Positions 22,760-33,448 of a stretch of 64,000 bases of DNA are shown here, piece after piece. Position 1 is the stretch's first letter. Every line of letters starts with the position of its first letter. The stretch comes from Fulvia fulva (taxonomy: Eukaryota > Ascomycota > Dothideomycetes > Mycosphaerellales > Mycosphaerellaceae): the NCBI RefSeq assembly GCF_020509005.1, contig NC_063017.1, forward strand, positions 4,216,001 through 4,280,000, in the 5' to 3' direction. A model generated the notes under the pieces. It worked only from the letters and a program-made list of their open reading frames with translations, ran no database searches and was not told the DNA's origin. The position numbers and the translations under genes are program-made.

Positions 22760-23518
22760 ATGGCAAAGAAAGATACAGAGGATCAATACAACAAACTGCA
22801 GGTCTTCGCCCAGTAAGTGGCAGACATCGCATTGCTCCTCGCGTCGAGCTAACTACGCGTCACAGGCATTTCGTGGCCGACGAACTCATCACAATCAAGC
22901 TTGAAGATGGCTGCTCTTTCACGGTACAGAAAGCGTATGTATCGCAACACCAATGAGCGCTTTTCGACGCAACAGCATGACTGACCACCCGTGCTTAGCC
23001 TACTAGTGACCGCCTCGCCATACTTCGCCGCCGCGCTAAACGGCAAATTCGCCGAGAGCAGTGAGAAGTCACTGCGGTTGCCTGGAGTCACTGGTCCAGT
23101 CTTCCAGCAAATGCTTCACTGGATCTGTCAGGCGGAGCTTGTGGACGAGCTGTCGGACCCCTCAGAGTGGCAGGTCATGCTTGTGCAGCTGTGGTTCGTG
23201 GCGGACATGTGCATGATGCCTGCCTTGGCGAACGAACCAGCCATGATACTGGACGCTGGCATTGGACACGAACGTGTTGAAGTCGAAACGGTATCTGAGA
23301 TATGGAAGCTTGCACCGGCTGACTCCAACTGGCGACGATACATCGTCAATGAACTCAGGGTCGACCTCGATGGTGATAGTCACATGACTGAGGAGCTCGA
23401 CATTCTTGGGCGCCTCCCAGGCTTCGTCGGTTCCTTGACACATTGCACAAGGGCTCATGGCAGCAATCCCGACATCGACGTCGAGTGGTCACTGCCTACT
23501 CTGAAGGAAGACTTGTAG
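22760..23518 (+). CDS. BTB/POZ-domain protein
   Basis: Three exons (22760-22812, 22866-22934, 22999-23518) are joined across introns of 53 and 64 bases (donors GTAAGT and GTATGT) and give 213 aa starting MAKKDTEDQYNKL. The BTB signature reads DELITIKLEDGCSFTVQKAL, then LVTASPYFAAALNGKF and FAESSEKSLRLPG. The strand-helix-helix order is that of fungal BTB proteins, which often act as dimerising or cullin-3 adaptor modules. No second domain is visible, so partner and process are unknown. The C-terminal half is the usual helical extension. Confidence 0.85.
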
Positions 23519-24466
23519 CTGACCATATCTCCGGGCACGAACGAACGGAGGAGCACATTCAGCAGCTAGCGATGAATAGCATTCCAGCCACCGACACGTT
23601 CCACGAGCATAAGCCGAAGTGTAACATTGGACCTACAGTACTCTTCACAAAGAGTAACATCAGAAGAGCCTAGCAGCAAGTATGGGCGGCCGCGATATTC
23701 CAATCGACTTTCACACGCGAGAAGCATGGGTGACATACCGTCTCGCCGAGAGGAAAGGTGGCAACACGAAGATGGCCTAGAATGTTACACCTGATGTGGT
23801 GCGCTAAACACCAAGCATAAACCTCGTACCACGTGCCGACCGGACAGTGTGCAACAATCATCGAGCCTTCGGCCTGGGACACTGGGCAGTGCTGACAAGG
23901 AAGTCGGTTTGACACTCGTGGCACCAGCGTCTGCGCGCGCGGGAACGCAAGATTCAACAGCAGTTTTGGAATAAGAACTAAGGGTATTGGCGAGTCGCTT
24001 TCCCCATGCGAGCGATGGAAGCAAAGTGTCCCGATGCTTCACCACGCCGTACAACAGGTGCTGCGTCCCGCGCGTTCTCATATCTTGGCGCCAGCAGCCT
24101 GACGGAGCCACCTCTGGTGAACCACGGCCCGTGACTAAGGCTGTACAAAGGATTACTAAAGCTTGGGCCACTCGTCAAGTGAATCTCTCTTGCCTCGATT
24201 AGGTGTCTGCTATTCTCGCCGAGGACTTCCCCAGCCCGCGCGCGGATATTGGGATGAAGTCGCGCTAAACCTGTCCCACTCAATCGACATAGTCATCTGG
24301 CAGGTGGAAGGTAGCTCCATCTACGTGGCGGCCACTCCGCCAAGTAGTCAACATGCTATAAGTATCGGCCGCTGCATCTTGTTGCTGATATTCAGACCAG
24401 ACAAAGCAGCAGACATCCCTAGACATCACACAGCCACCACCTCGCAAAAGACCCAACTACGCAATA
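23519..24466. other. Intergenic, no gene seen
   Basis: Frames on both strands up to 128 codons overlap antisense and show no domain. The right end holds the promoter of the secreted-protein gene. Confidence 0.5.
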
Positions 24467-24810
24467 ATGAAGGTCCTCGCCCTCCTCCTCTCGACCATCG
24501 CTCTGGCAAGCGCCCAGGGACAACTTTACTGCAACAGAGACACAGCTGGCAACGGCGAATGCGAGAAGATAACCCCTCCCAGGCACACTTTCTGCGTAAG
24601 TCAACACCATCTGTTCGCACCAGGCCCGAGAACTGCTATTAATCACATGCGATCTAGTGCATTCGTGGCTCATCAAGCTTCGGCGAGTACACGCATAAGA
24701 AGGTTTCCACGACTATCGGCAATGATCCGAACGGCTCGAGCTTCTGTGGCAAGCCAATTCCTGAGGAGGGCCCGGACATCAAAGAGGGCACGATTTACTG
24801 CGCGCACTAG
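24467..24810 (+). CDS. Small secreted cysteine-rich protein
   Basis: Two exons (24467-24595 and 24658-24810) flank a 62-base intron (donor GTAAGT, acceptor ATCTAG) and give 93 aa. The signal peptide is MKVLALLLSTIALASAQG, with cleavage likely after the Ala of ASA. The mature part of about 76 aa has six Cys (in YCNRD, GECEK, TFCC, SFCGK, IYCAH), enough for three disulphides. No family is recognised. Size, secretion and Cys content are those of fungal effector or antimicrobial-type proteins, but that role is inference only. It lies alone between gene-poor flanks. Confidence 0.75.
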
Positions 24811-25365
24811 ATGTTTCTCCATCGAACCAATGTATTGTTCTTTGCAAGCAGTCCTGTCACCCTCCCACTCGCCTCAATCCCAATTCGCGAGGCTAAGAAG
24901 CTCCCATACTGTTACCGTCTGGACCTTGGTCTTGTGATCTTTGTCCTGGACAGCGAAGTGCTCTTGGCTAACTGACACGCGTATCTAGCGCCACAATTGA
25001 TTAGGAGGCTTCCTGCGTCGACCCTGTAACCTAGTTCATGGTACATAAAACGCCTTCCCCCACAAAATACAAGACGAAGTGCCTCTTCTCACCGGCAGAC
25101 CTTCCAATGATGTCGAGGCTGACGTCGTAGTCTACCGAAAGTCTATTTCATCCTCTCGAGCGCGGAGATGCCATCGTATCAACCGTCTATACCTCAGCAA
25201 TAGCCGGCACGACCGACGATCCAGAGCTTGGCCCTTGCATATTGACACGATGGCGTCCTTTATGCACTTCTCGCATCTCCACAGTCTCAGGCAGCCCAGC
25301 AGTACTACCCACGACCCTCCTGGAACAGTATTGCCACGACAGAAATAAGCCACGAAGCCACCACA
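24811..25365. other. Intergenic
   Basis: The 3' region of the secreted-protein gene and promoter of the oxidoreductase. No other gene seen. Confidence 0.5.
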
Positions 25366-26805
25366 ATGGGCGACCTGAACACCACAAACACCCCACCCAA
25401 AACCGCCATCGACCTCCTCTCCCAGCCCCTCACCCTCCCTTGTGGTCTCACCCTTCCCAACCGCCTCGTAAAATGCCCCATGCAAGAAACTCTCGCCGAA
25501 CCCCCCAACTTCGAACCCCCAATCTCCAAGTTCCAGAATCTCTACAAAATCTGGTCTGAATCGCAGTACGGTCTACTCATCACCGGACAGGTGCAGGTCG
25601 ATATCCGGTATTTCAGCATCGCTGGTGATGTCTGCACTCACCCTGGTAGTACATTCGGTCAGGTATTAGATACATGGAAGGAGTGGGCAAGCATAGCTCA
25701 GAAGAACGGGACGCCTTGTATCGTGCAATTAGCGCATCCGGGGAGGATGAGTCCCGCTGGAGCTGGGAATAGAGAGGCTGGTGAGCCGCCGCTTTGTCCC
25801 AGTAGTGTGCCGGTGAAGCTGGGCGATGGGTGGTTAGATAAGTTGGCGTTGGACAAAGTGCTTGGAACGCCGAAGGAGATGAGTCACGAAGATATCGATC
25901 AAGCGGTCGAGAACTTCGTGAGAGGCGCTGTGGTTGCGAGGGATGCTGGGTTCGCGGGGTGCCAGATCCATGGCGCGCACGGGTTCTTGGTCTCGCAGTT
26001 CTTGTCACCGCATACGAATCGGAGGACCGATGAGTATGGTGGGAGCTATGAGAAGCGGATGACGTTGCTGAAGAGGCTGGTCAGGGAGATCAGAGCGAGG
26101 TGTCCGCCACCGTATTGCCTTGGGGTGAAATTGAATAGTGCGGATTACATGTCAGGGAGCGAGGGCCTGCAGCAAGAGGAGGCGCTAGAGCAGATGAAGT
26201 GGCTGATCAACTGTGGCATGGTGGACTTCGTTGAGTTGAGCGGCGGAAATGCTGAGCAGAAGACTTCCGGACTACAGTCATCATTCGGCAAGAAGACGAT
26301 GAGCTCGGCGCCGAGAAAGAGAGAGAGCACCAGGATAAGGGAAGCATTCTTCACAGACTTCGCAGAGAAAGTCCAAGCCCTCAACTCCCCAATTCCAATC
26401 CAACTCAGCGGAGGGTTCCGAAGCCGCACAGGAATGGCTGATGCCATAGAGAGTGGAGTCTGCGACATGGTCGGGTTAGGTCGTGCTGCTGTTCTCGAGC
26501 CAGAGCTACCGCGCAAAACTTTGCTGAATCCTGAAGTTGATGATGATACTGCTATCGGTATCTCGCATCAGATCCAAGGATTGTGGTTCACGAAGTTCGT
26601 GCCCACGAAGGTCATTGGAGGGAGACTGCCGATCCAATTCTTCTACTACAACATGCGAAGACTGGGGAATGGCATGATGAGCGATCCGAATGCTACGTTG
26701 CCGTTTATCTTCTTTCATAACCTGTGGCGTGGACTGAAAGCGTCTGTGCTTGCGTCCTTGCAGAGGCTCATGATGGTGAGAGCCGCGAGCTCGGGTCAGC
26801 CTTGA
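25366..26805 (+). CDS. NADH:flavin oxidoreductase / old yellow enzyme family
   Basis: A single exon of 479 aa; an FMN-dependent TIM-barrel enzyme. The family signs are LTLPNRLVKCPMQE at the first strand, YGLLITGQVQVD, the phosphate and flavin loop VQLAHPGRMSPAG, and the active-site helix GCQIHGAHGFLVSQFLSP (HxxH pair). TDEYGGSYEKRM, then IQLSGGFRSR and DMVGLGRAAV, close the barrel. It has an extra C-terminal segment of about 70 residues with hydrophobic stretches (LPFIFFHNLWRGLKASVL) found in fungal NADH-oxidase-like members and perhaps membrane-associated. The substrate is likely an activated alkene or enone; the specific one is unknown. Confidence 0.93.
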   Translation: MGDLNTTNTPPKTAIDLLSQPLTLPCGLTLPNRLVKCPMQETLAEPPNFEPPISKFQNLYKIWSESQYGLLITGQVQVDIRYFSIAGDVCTHPGSTFGQVLDTWKEWASIAQKNGTPCIVQLAHPGRMSPAGAGNREAGEPPLCPSSVPVKLGDGWLDKLALDKVLGTPKEMSHEDIDQAVENFVRGAVVARDAGFAGCQIHGAHGFLVSQFLSPHTNRRTDEYGGSYEKRMTLLKRLVREIRARCPPPYCLGVKLNSADYMSGSEGLQQEEALEQMKWLINCGMVDFVELSGGNAEQKTSGLQSSFGKKTMSSAPRKRESTRIREAFFTDFAEKVQALNSPIPIQLSGGFRSRTGMADAIESGVCDMVGLGRAAVLEPELPRKTLLNPEVDDDTAIGISHQIQGLWFTKFVPTKVIGGRLPIQFFYYNMRRLGNGMMSDPNATLPFIFFHNLWRGLKASVLASLQRLMMVRAASSGQP

Positions 26806-26926
26806 CGAATGAACTGGCGAGCCACTGAGCTTTTGAGTATTCTGGGGTGTTGAAACAGACCACCAGTAGCATCACTACCTTCTCGCACTCGCAACCAGAA
26901 TCTGGAGGAACATCAACATTGACAAC

Positions 26927-27784
26927 ATGAACACGCTCGACGTGATCGACATGGAGCGCCTTGCACGGCAGCTTCAGCAAGTACGGCTACAGCACGCCAG
27001 AATACCGCCAGCGACTAGCTTCTACGATCTGCCCGCCGAGATCAGGCTGGTCATTTATGAACTCGCCTATCGAGGCACTGAACTCCAGGTGCACCGAGAA
27101 GGCTGGAAGCATAAACGCCCCTCTCCAAATGTACCAATTCGCGGCGCACTTGTGCACCCAGGAGGCTGGAAGTACAGACGCCCCTTCCCAAATGTACCAA
27201 TTCGAGGCGAACTTGAGACATACAGACGCCTACTCGTCGACAAGCAGTACTACAGCGAAGCAATTGTGCCGTTCTACAGAACAGCAGTCTGGCACTTCTC
27301 CGACCTGAAAAACCTCGAGACGTTCGTATCCTCAGCACCAAGCATTATTCGGGAAAATGTCCAGTCCGTCAACATGTTTGATGACTCTGACTCGTCCAAT
27401 CAAATATGGACCGCCAGAGTTCGCAAAGACGACCTGCCACGCTTGGAGAACCTCACGATCCACTGGGAATTCCTTCCGTTTTGGCGATCCTGGATGAATC
27501 GTCCCGATGTAGGGAATTTACACCGAGTGTTCGAGGGCGATGACGGTATAACGAATCTGCTCGCCTTGAGAGGCTTGAGAACTTTCCAGTTGAAAGATAC
27601 GGAGATTCACACGTGGTTCCACGATCTCATGGGAGGCATGTCTGACGACGAGCGGAGGGCGGTTTTCAGGGACCTTGAAGCCACGATTGCCAGGGTAGTG
27701 TGCCAGCGAGAAGAGGTGGATCAAGCAGAGCAAGCCAGTACAGTCTCCATGCTAGGTGATCGGAAGTATGCCAGGCGGAAGTAA
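26927..27784 (+). CDS. F-box-like fungal protein with internal duplication
   Basis: A single exon of 285 aa. Near residue 33 it has the typical fungal F-box-like start FYDLPAEIRLVIYELAYRG. The rest matches the general layout of ascomycete proteins that begin this way and continue with a helical beta-rich region (YSEAIVPFYRTAVWHFSDL, NVQSVNMF, LENLTIHWEF). A tandem duplication lies at residues about 59-100: GWKHKRPSPNVPIRGAL is followed 21 residues later by GWKYRRPFPNVPIRGEL. These proteins may be SCF substrate adaptors; that is family inference. Confidence 0.75.
   Translation: MNTLDVIDMERLARQLQQVRLQHARIPPATSFYDLPAEIRLVIYELAYRGTELQVHREGWKHKRPSPNVPIRGALVHPGGWKYRRPFPNVPIRGELETYRRLLVDKQYYSEAIVPFYRTAVWHFSDLKNLETFVSSAPSIIRENVQSVNMFDDSDSSNQIWTARVRKDDLPRLENLTIHWEFLPFWRSWMNRPDVGNLHRVFEGDDGITNLLALRGLRTFQLKDTEIHTWFHDLMGGMSDDERRAVFRDLEATIARVVCQREEVDQAEQASTVSMLGDRKYARRK
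27098..27226 (+). repeat. 63-base tandem duplication inside the F-box-like gene
   Basis: Two copies start with GGCTGGAAG at 27101 and 27164, a 63-base period (21 codons). Both contain CCAAATGTACCAATTCG. They differ at several sites, so the duplication is not very recent but still in frame. Confidence 0.85.
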
Positions 27785-28566
27785 ATTAAGCCTTTGGCGA
27801 GTACAAGTTCAGGCACCCATCGCCGTCGCAAGATCCATTTCAAGAAACCGAAAAGCAGTGTGGGCATGATGAGAGATTGAGCTATACTGCAAAGATGGCA
27901 AGGGCGTGGAACCCAGATGGGATCGAGGCCATCGGCAAAGCCAAGATTCGAATATCTCGTGTCTCCACAGCTGCATTTTGGTGGTAGTGAGAGGCGTCAA
28001 AGTGTAGCCTTGGCCGAAGCGTGTCGTGTACGGCAGAGCAGCATGTAGGCACGATCGAAGGGAGATCCTGCGATGGCGAAACGTTCGTAGCTGATCCTGC
28101 ATGTTGCAAGTGCCGGATCCTTTCACCTCGAAAGCGATGTCGACATACAGCCTTAGCATAACTTTTCGGATGCTCCATCAGAGAACGTACTTGGCGTCTG
28201 GAAGTTGAGCGAAGGCCCGTTGTGTTAGGCTAGAGCTACGGAGGCTGGCCACTCCGTCAAAAGCTTATGGTTCCAGATATGTTGACAGATGATGTCTTGG
28301 TTGCTGCCTTTTCACGATTACTGATCACGACGGGCATGACGGGGTTTGGCTCTTCTCCCCGAGTATGGCGCATTGGTATGCTGTGGCAGCCTCAACGCTT
28401 GCTCTTCTTATGACGGCTTCTGTTACCTAGCTGCCGATCACATCCCGATGTGCTGATGCTTTGGTACCGAGTCGGAAAGCTAGAAAGTCTAATGCGCTCG
28501 AAACCACTATAACGTACGGCGCTGCCAAGACTGGAAGTTGATGATGGGGTATGGCGTTGTGCGACC
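27785..28566. other. Intergenic, no gene seen
   Basis: Minus-strand frames of about 100 codons at 27809-28178 overlap each other and show no domain. Confidence 0.5.
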
Positions 28567-29634
28567 TTGGACTTGATGAAGAGATCGCCAATGAATATAA
28601 GCCGGGCTTCTACCGCATTCTGTGTGCTCCGACGAGCTCAATCCTTTACACGCCCATCGCATCAACATCTACATCTGCCCGCTACCAAGCCTCATCGCTA
28701 CTTCCGCAGCATGGCGCAAGACATCTACACCAACGGAAGCCTCCAGCCAAAGAAAGTCAGCTTTCCAAGTGGCGACGGCCATGTTGTGGCCCATCTCTAC
28801 CTCCCGCCACACCACAACAACTCCAAACGCTACCCAGGAGTCGCCATTGCCGGACCTTTCAGCACCGTCAAAGAGCAGGTAGGGGGAACGTACGCCAGCC
28901 AGCTAGCCCGGAAACACGACATCATCGCCCTTTCGATCGACTACCGCAATTATGGCGAAAGCAGTGGCAACAAACGCCAATACGAGGACCCAGCTTCGAA
29001 GAGTCAAGATCTTTCAGCAGCTGTATCATATCTCAACAAACGTCCTGATGTCTCAGGTGCAGGCCTTCTGGGCATCTGTACCTCAGGCGGCAACGTCCTA
29101 TATGCCGCCGCGCAGGCCTCCCATGCCCAAGCCGTGGCGACAGTAGCCGGCTTCTTCACCGACTCTTCCGTGGCTACCATGCTATTCGGTGGCCAAGAAG
29201 GCATCGACAAACGTCTCGCAGCTGGTCGCGCGGCTCAGGAGAAATTCGACAGCACGGGCGAAATCGAGACGATTCGCGCATATCACAATACTGACTTGAC
29301 AGCCGCGTCGGTCAGCTCCGCAGATTACTACATGGACAAGTCTCGTGGTGGCGGTGTAGCAGCGTGGAGGAATGCGTTCGCGGTTATGGCTCGGGAGAAA
29401 TGGATCAAATTTGATCCTATCTCTCAGGCGGGAGAAGTCACGGCTCCTACGCTCATTGTGCATTCGGAAGGAGCTGCGTTTCCAGACCAGGCGAGGAAGG
29501 TCTATGAGGCCTTGAAGGGGGAGAAGGAGCTTGTGTGGGCCGAGGGAGGGCATTTCGACTTTTATGATGTTGAGTCGACGGTGAGCGAGGCCGCAGAGAG
29601 GGTTGCGAAGCATTTCCACAAGATGCTCCAGTGA
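28567..29634 (+). CDS. Alpha/beta hydrolase (DLH/YcjY-type)
   Basis: A single exon, 355 aa from the first ATG. The first 45 residues are Arg/Ser/Thr/His-rich without acids (ending YFRSMAQ) and could be a mitochondrial leader. A shorter start at the Met at 28711 would give a cytosolic protein. The oxyanion region is GVAIAGPFSTVKEQ. The nucleophile elbow is GICTSGG, with Cys at the nucleophile position as in dienelactone-hydrolase relatives. The acid lies near SEGAAFPDQ and the His in EGGHFDFYD. This layout is shared by fungal polyketide transferase/hydrolase proteins and bacterial YcjY; the substrate is unknown. No pathway partners lie nearby. Confidence 0.88.
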   Translation: MDLMKRSPMNISRASTAFCVLRRAQSFTRPSHQHLHLPATKPHRYFRSMAQDIYTNGSLQPKKVSFPSGDGHVVAHLYLPPHHNNSKRYPGVAIAGPFSTVKEQVGGTYASQLARKHDIIALSIDYRNYGESSGNKRQYEDPASKSQDLSAAVSYLNKRPDVSGAGLLGICTSGGNVLYAAAQASHAQAVATVAGFFTDSSVATMLFGGQEGIDKRLAAGRAAQEKFDSTGEIETIRAYHNTDLTAASVSSADYYMDKSRGGGVAAWRNAFAVMAREKWIKFDPISQAGEVTAPTLIVHSEGAAFPDQARKVYEALKGEKELVWAEGGHFDFYDVESTVSEAAERVAKHFHKMLQ

Positions 29635-30626
29635 GATGTACCCCGTGTTGATGCTGCGGAAGGTAATTCTGGTTCTTAATGCTATCGTGCATCTCCACTC
29701 AACATGCCAATCTTTGATCAGTCAAAATATATCCTCCACAACTCTCGAACGCCGACGTGAGCTGAATTTCATCGAGTGTGATGAGTGAGCGTATCGTCAA
29801 TTAAAAGCAGATCGCCTTGCTCACACGAGGTGAGGAAAACACCCTTCGACCGTACAGCGAGTACGACAATGCTGTGCAGATGCACTCACTGGTCCACTCG
29901 CCTTCGAACTCGACGAACTCGATATTGGATCGATCACGTCTGGTCCAACTTCAATCCAGCCCAAGATCTGGGCACTTTTTGCAACTGGCTTTGATATTCT
30001 GCCACTGCGCGGTGAAGCTTCTAGATTATCAATCCGACATCTCGGGGCGGTGCGTGCTCGGAAGGATTTCCACGTGTCTGCACCAGATGAGCACAGGCCA
30101 CTTTCAGGAGAGCTAGGGTTATAGCAACGACATGACGAATGACACGTTTCGGTCATCACGCTTCACGGCATCGTAGCACGTGCGTAGGGCCCAGGAAATT
30201 CGTCAAGAGACTTGGCTATAGTCTGCCATTGTTCCACAGACCGCAAGTAACAATGAATTGTCCGACATGCCAACCTCTTGCCTGGGACCTGTGGAGTCAA
30301 CGTTCGCACTTTGCTCTGTCAACAACATTAATATGTACAAGACATAAGACAGCTATCTCAAGCGTGCAGTGTACTCTCGCAAAACGTGCCAAGTCACCTA
30401 GAGCAAGCCTTTCCCACCGTATTGGGCGTTGTGGCGTATCAGCTCAGAAGCTGGAAGCCGGCTTCTGGAAACCTTACATCTGGAGTCTTGACCACATCAG
30501 TAAGTGAAAGATTCATGGCTTCCACTTTCTGGCAGAGGCGTAGAAACATATTCCTTTCGTTGCCTTTTTAAGAAGTGGGCAAGGCCAGCACCAATTCGTT
30601 TCCTGAGCATTGTCAACATTCGCAGC
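29635..30626. other. Intergenic, no gene seen
   Basis: Only short overlapping frames. The last 100 bases are the promoter and leader of the secreted Ser/Thr-rich protein gene. Confidence 0.5.
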
Positions 30627-31749
30627 ATGTACTCCTTGATTCTCCTCCTGCTGAGCGCTCTCGAACTCACTGCAGCCATATCGTCCCACCGCTCAGTCTG
30701 CGAACGCGATCCGTACCGCAAGATTGTTCCCCTCTCGAAATATGCTCCCGCATTGGAGTACTGCTCCAAGAAGTTCCCTTCCAAAACGGTGACCGTCACA
30801 GTGACTGTTACAAAAAATGGATACAAACACGTTGCAATTGCGGAGCCTGGACAGCAGCCTGCATATGGTGGACCTGAAAAGGCCTTCTGGTCACTGAAAA
30901 ACAACGGCTGTGCTTTTGCTCAGACTGGATGTAGCTGTATTCAGACGACGAAGACTGTCAAGTACACCAAGACAGTGAAGCCAAAGACGAGCTGTGCTAC
31001 GTCGAAGCGTAGCAGCAGTACCAGTGCGACTACGAGCACGAGTTCGAGCACAGTAAGTTCTGAGATCAGTCTCGATGTCGTCCTTTTCATGGGCATGACT
31101 GACTCGTTAGACTGCCAGTACAGCAACGAGCACAGTAAGCTTGCACATTTTGCTAGCCAGTCCACAAAGGCATCTCAAGCTCTCTGGCCAGCATATGCTG
31201 ATTGCTTGCAGACAACGTCAAGCACCACCTCGAGCACCACGACTAGTACCACGACTTCAACTACGGCACGTATGCTCACCCAACATTTGTTCTAGACTAA
31301 CGATCGTCTCTGAACAGCCCAGCACAACAGCTTCACCGACTGGGCCATGCCCCAACGGCGCGGCATTCGCAAATACCATCAGAGCTAGTTTCCGCGAATT
31401 TGGTATCTGTACATCGGCAGAACTCGTCGGTATGTCAGCACTTCGTACAGCCTGTCTGCTTGAGCAACCACTTCCGTGCATCGATTGGTAGATTCGCACT
31501 GACACATTCTTTTTCCTAACCACAGACCCTCCCGTGACTAGAGAAGAGCGTAATGGCATTCGGTTCCGTGACAGCGCACAACAAGGTTGCGCGGAGACCT
31601 GCGACACGAGTAGGTGTGCCGCCGTCCAGTACGATCCAACCGATAATCAGGACCCTATCACGTGTCTGTGGTTCGGAGAGGGCAGCACAGGTTACACGCT
31701 TGCTGCCAATCCGACAGCGGGAGTAGCGATTCCACTGGTACCCGTGTAG
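30627..31749 (+). CDS. Secreted protein with Ser/Thr-rich linker
   Basis: Five exons (30627-31052, 31111-31134, 31212-31265, 31318-31429, 31526-31749) keep frame and give 279 aa. The signal peptide is MYSLILLLLSALELTAAIS. An N-terminal module has Cys pairs and a TVTVTVTVTK strand often seen before fungal surface domains. The linker (TTSSTTSSTTTSTTTSTT) is a likely O-glycosylated stalk. The C-terminal module has six or more Cys (GPCPNG, GICTSA, GCAETCDTSRC, ITCLWFGEG). Exon 2 is only 24 bases. Intron 3 appears to use a GC donor (GCACGT) with a CTAAC branch, because a GT donor four bases on leads to a stop. It is probably a cell-wall or extracellular protein. Confidence 0.7.
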
Positions 31750-32019
31750 TGGACGGAACATGCAGAAAAGATTCGTCCAAGCACACCATTCCAGAAAGCT
31801 GCAGGATCTCAGACGGTTGTATGTGTTTACACTGCTGGTACAAGCTTCCAGTACCTTCGCGATTGCTATTTCGTTGGCGGACAGGGCCGCTATCAAGAGA
31901 GGTCGAAGCCTACGTGGTCGCAGGACGACAAACTGGAAATGGCAAGGACAATCCGGACTTCCACTGGGCAGAGACTCTATATTCTTCGTCGAATCCTTTC
32001 ATCTTCTTCGTCGATCCGA
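31750..32019. other. Intergenic
   Basis: Short spacer between the secreted-protein gene and the decayed kinase; nothing recognised. Confidence 0.5.
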
Positions 32020-33250
32020 TCAGCGAGGCCTCCCTGTGCTCCAGAGAGGCCGCCTTCCGTGGTGAGAAATCTGCGTGACGCATTCCTGGAGAGCGGTAGG
32101 GCTAGTTTGCTGCAGTGGATAGGTGACTCGAAACACCCCCTTGCCTTGTGCCTCACGGATCATCTTACTTGCGCTCCCTTCGGCGAGTAGGTCCAGCGGA
32201 TCCGGCCTCAACAGCGCAATCATCTCTGCTAGATGTGCTCGACTTCTGTAGAGATGCACTTATGCATCGTGGCCGGCAAAAAAAGGCTCGCCCTCGAGAA
32301 CATCCCAGACCTGCACATAACATGCGTTAGATAATTCAGAGCCAAACTTTATATTTACCATGCATCCAGCATTCCAGATATCAACCTCATATGACTGGAG
32401 GGCTCGGAGGATGACCTCGAGCGCACGGTATATATCTGGTTGTATGTCTTCCCTGTGGCCAGCGTCACCTGGCATCGCAGAGCAAAAGTTAAAAATCACA
32501 GGCGCTCCTCATTTTTTGGCGGGCTCAAGTTTCGAGAGGTACAGGTTGTGCGGTCGTCCAAGACCTTTCTTAGGCTATTATTCCGTAGCTCAAGTTCTTG
32601 TATGTTCCAAAGACGCTGTCGCCTTGGATGCCAAACGTGATGTGGTCAGCTCTGATTTGTGGGAACTATCTCGTCAGCGTCAATCATTGACGCTCTGCGC
32701 ATGGCTGACTGTTGCTAACGTGCGTAAATGACACGATTTTCGCTGTGCAGGAGACCAAGCGCGAGGGAACGTCCTCGCAGCGTGAGTTCCAGAACTGGCA
32801 CTGGGAGTTTGCCGATGGAATTCCGACTCCGTCTACTGCGGAGGCGGGTGCGCGAGGCAGCGGTGCTGGCCATTTGGCGCTTTGAGGTCAAACGTATTTG
32901 ATAGCTGCCGTACAGCGTCACGGTCAACGTGGGCTTGTGAGCGTGTCTGTAGGCCTTTGCAGATGTTGATCTCGTTGTCCAAGTGGTCACCAAGAGAAGA
33001 AGGGGTGATGCACAGATCCAGCGCGACATGTTGCTAGACCCTGCACAGGCATCAGTCAGAGGTGGGATTTTTGTCCATGGACAGCTGTATTTCATATCTT
33101 CTATGAGCAATACCATCCAGGAGACACCATAGTCCAGCTTTCCGACTAGAATAGCGGTTCCGCAACGTCTTTTCAATATTGGCCGGATAGTGTGAGCATA
33201 CATAGTCTAACGTCTCTTCCTATACCCGGTTGGAGGGTGCGATACCAGAG
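32020..33250 (-). pseudogene. Decayed SRPK-like (SR-protein) kinase
   Basis: Reading the minus strand through frames gives the layout of a fungal SRPK-type kinase: VGKLDYGVSWMVLLIEDMK (P-loop region), HVALDLCITPSSLGDHLDNE, then FDLKAPNGQHRCLAHPPP. After these come LPVPVLELTLRGRSLALGLL, HSENRVIYA, ADHITFGIQGDSVF, VIFNFCSA, DIQPDIYRALEVILRAL and DIWNAGCM. A valid 49-base intron precedes VWDVLEGEPFFAGHDA, then TAA at 32262-32260, then LYRSRAHLAEMIALL in the same frame. The ATP-binding Lys (now VALDL), the HRD-type loop and DFG (now NFC) are lost. At least two frameshifts and several stops are present, so it cannot make a kinase. Confidence 0.8.
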
Positions 33251-33413
33251 ATGACTGTTCGTCAACAGACGACGGGCTTCCAGGCTCTGGCGACTGAAGG
33301 ATGTTGTTGGTTGTAGAAGGAACGAGGAAGTGAGGTCAAAGCCCGCTAAGGAAGCCTTCGGGGCCGGAGCTTCGTGCCTTCCCGCTTCCAGCTGAATGTA
33401 CCAGGCCAGATCC

Positions 33414-33446
33414 CCACAGCAGATCCAGATCCAGATCCAGATCTAG
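33414..33446 (+). repeat. Short (AGATCC)n microsatellite
   Basis: Four near-perfect AGATCC units just upstream of the preferred start codon of the LRAT-like gene; in frame they would encode Asp-Pro repeats. Confidence 0.8.
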
Positions 33447-33448
33447 CC

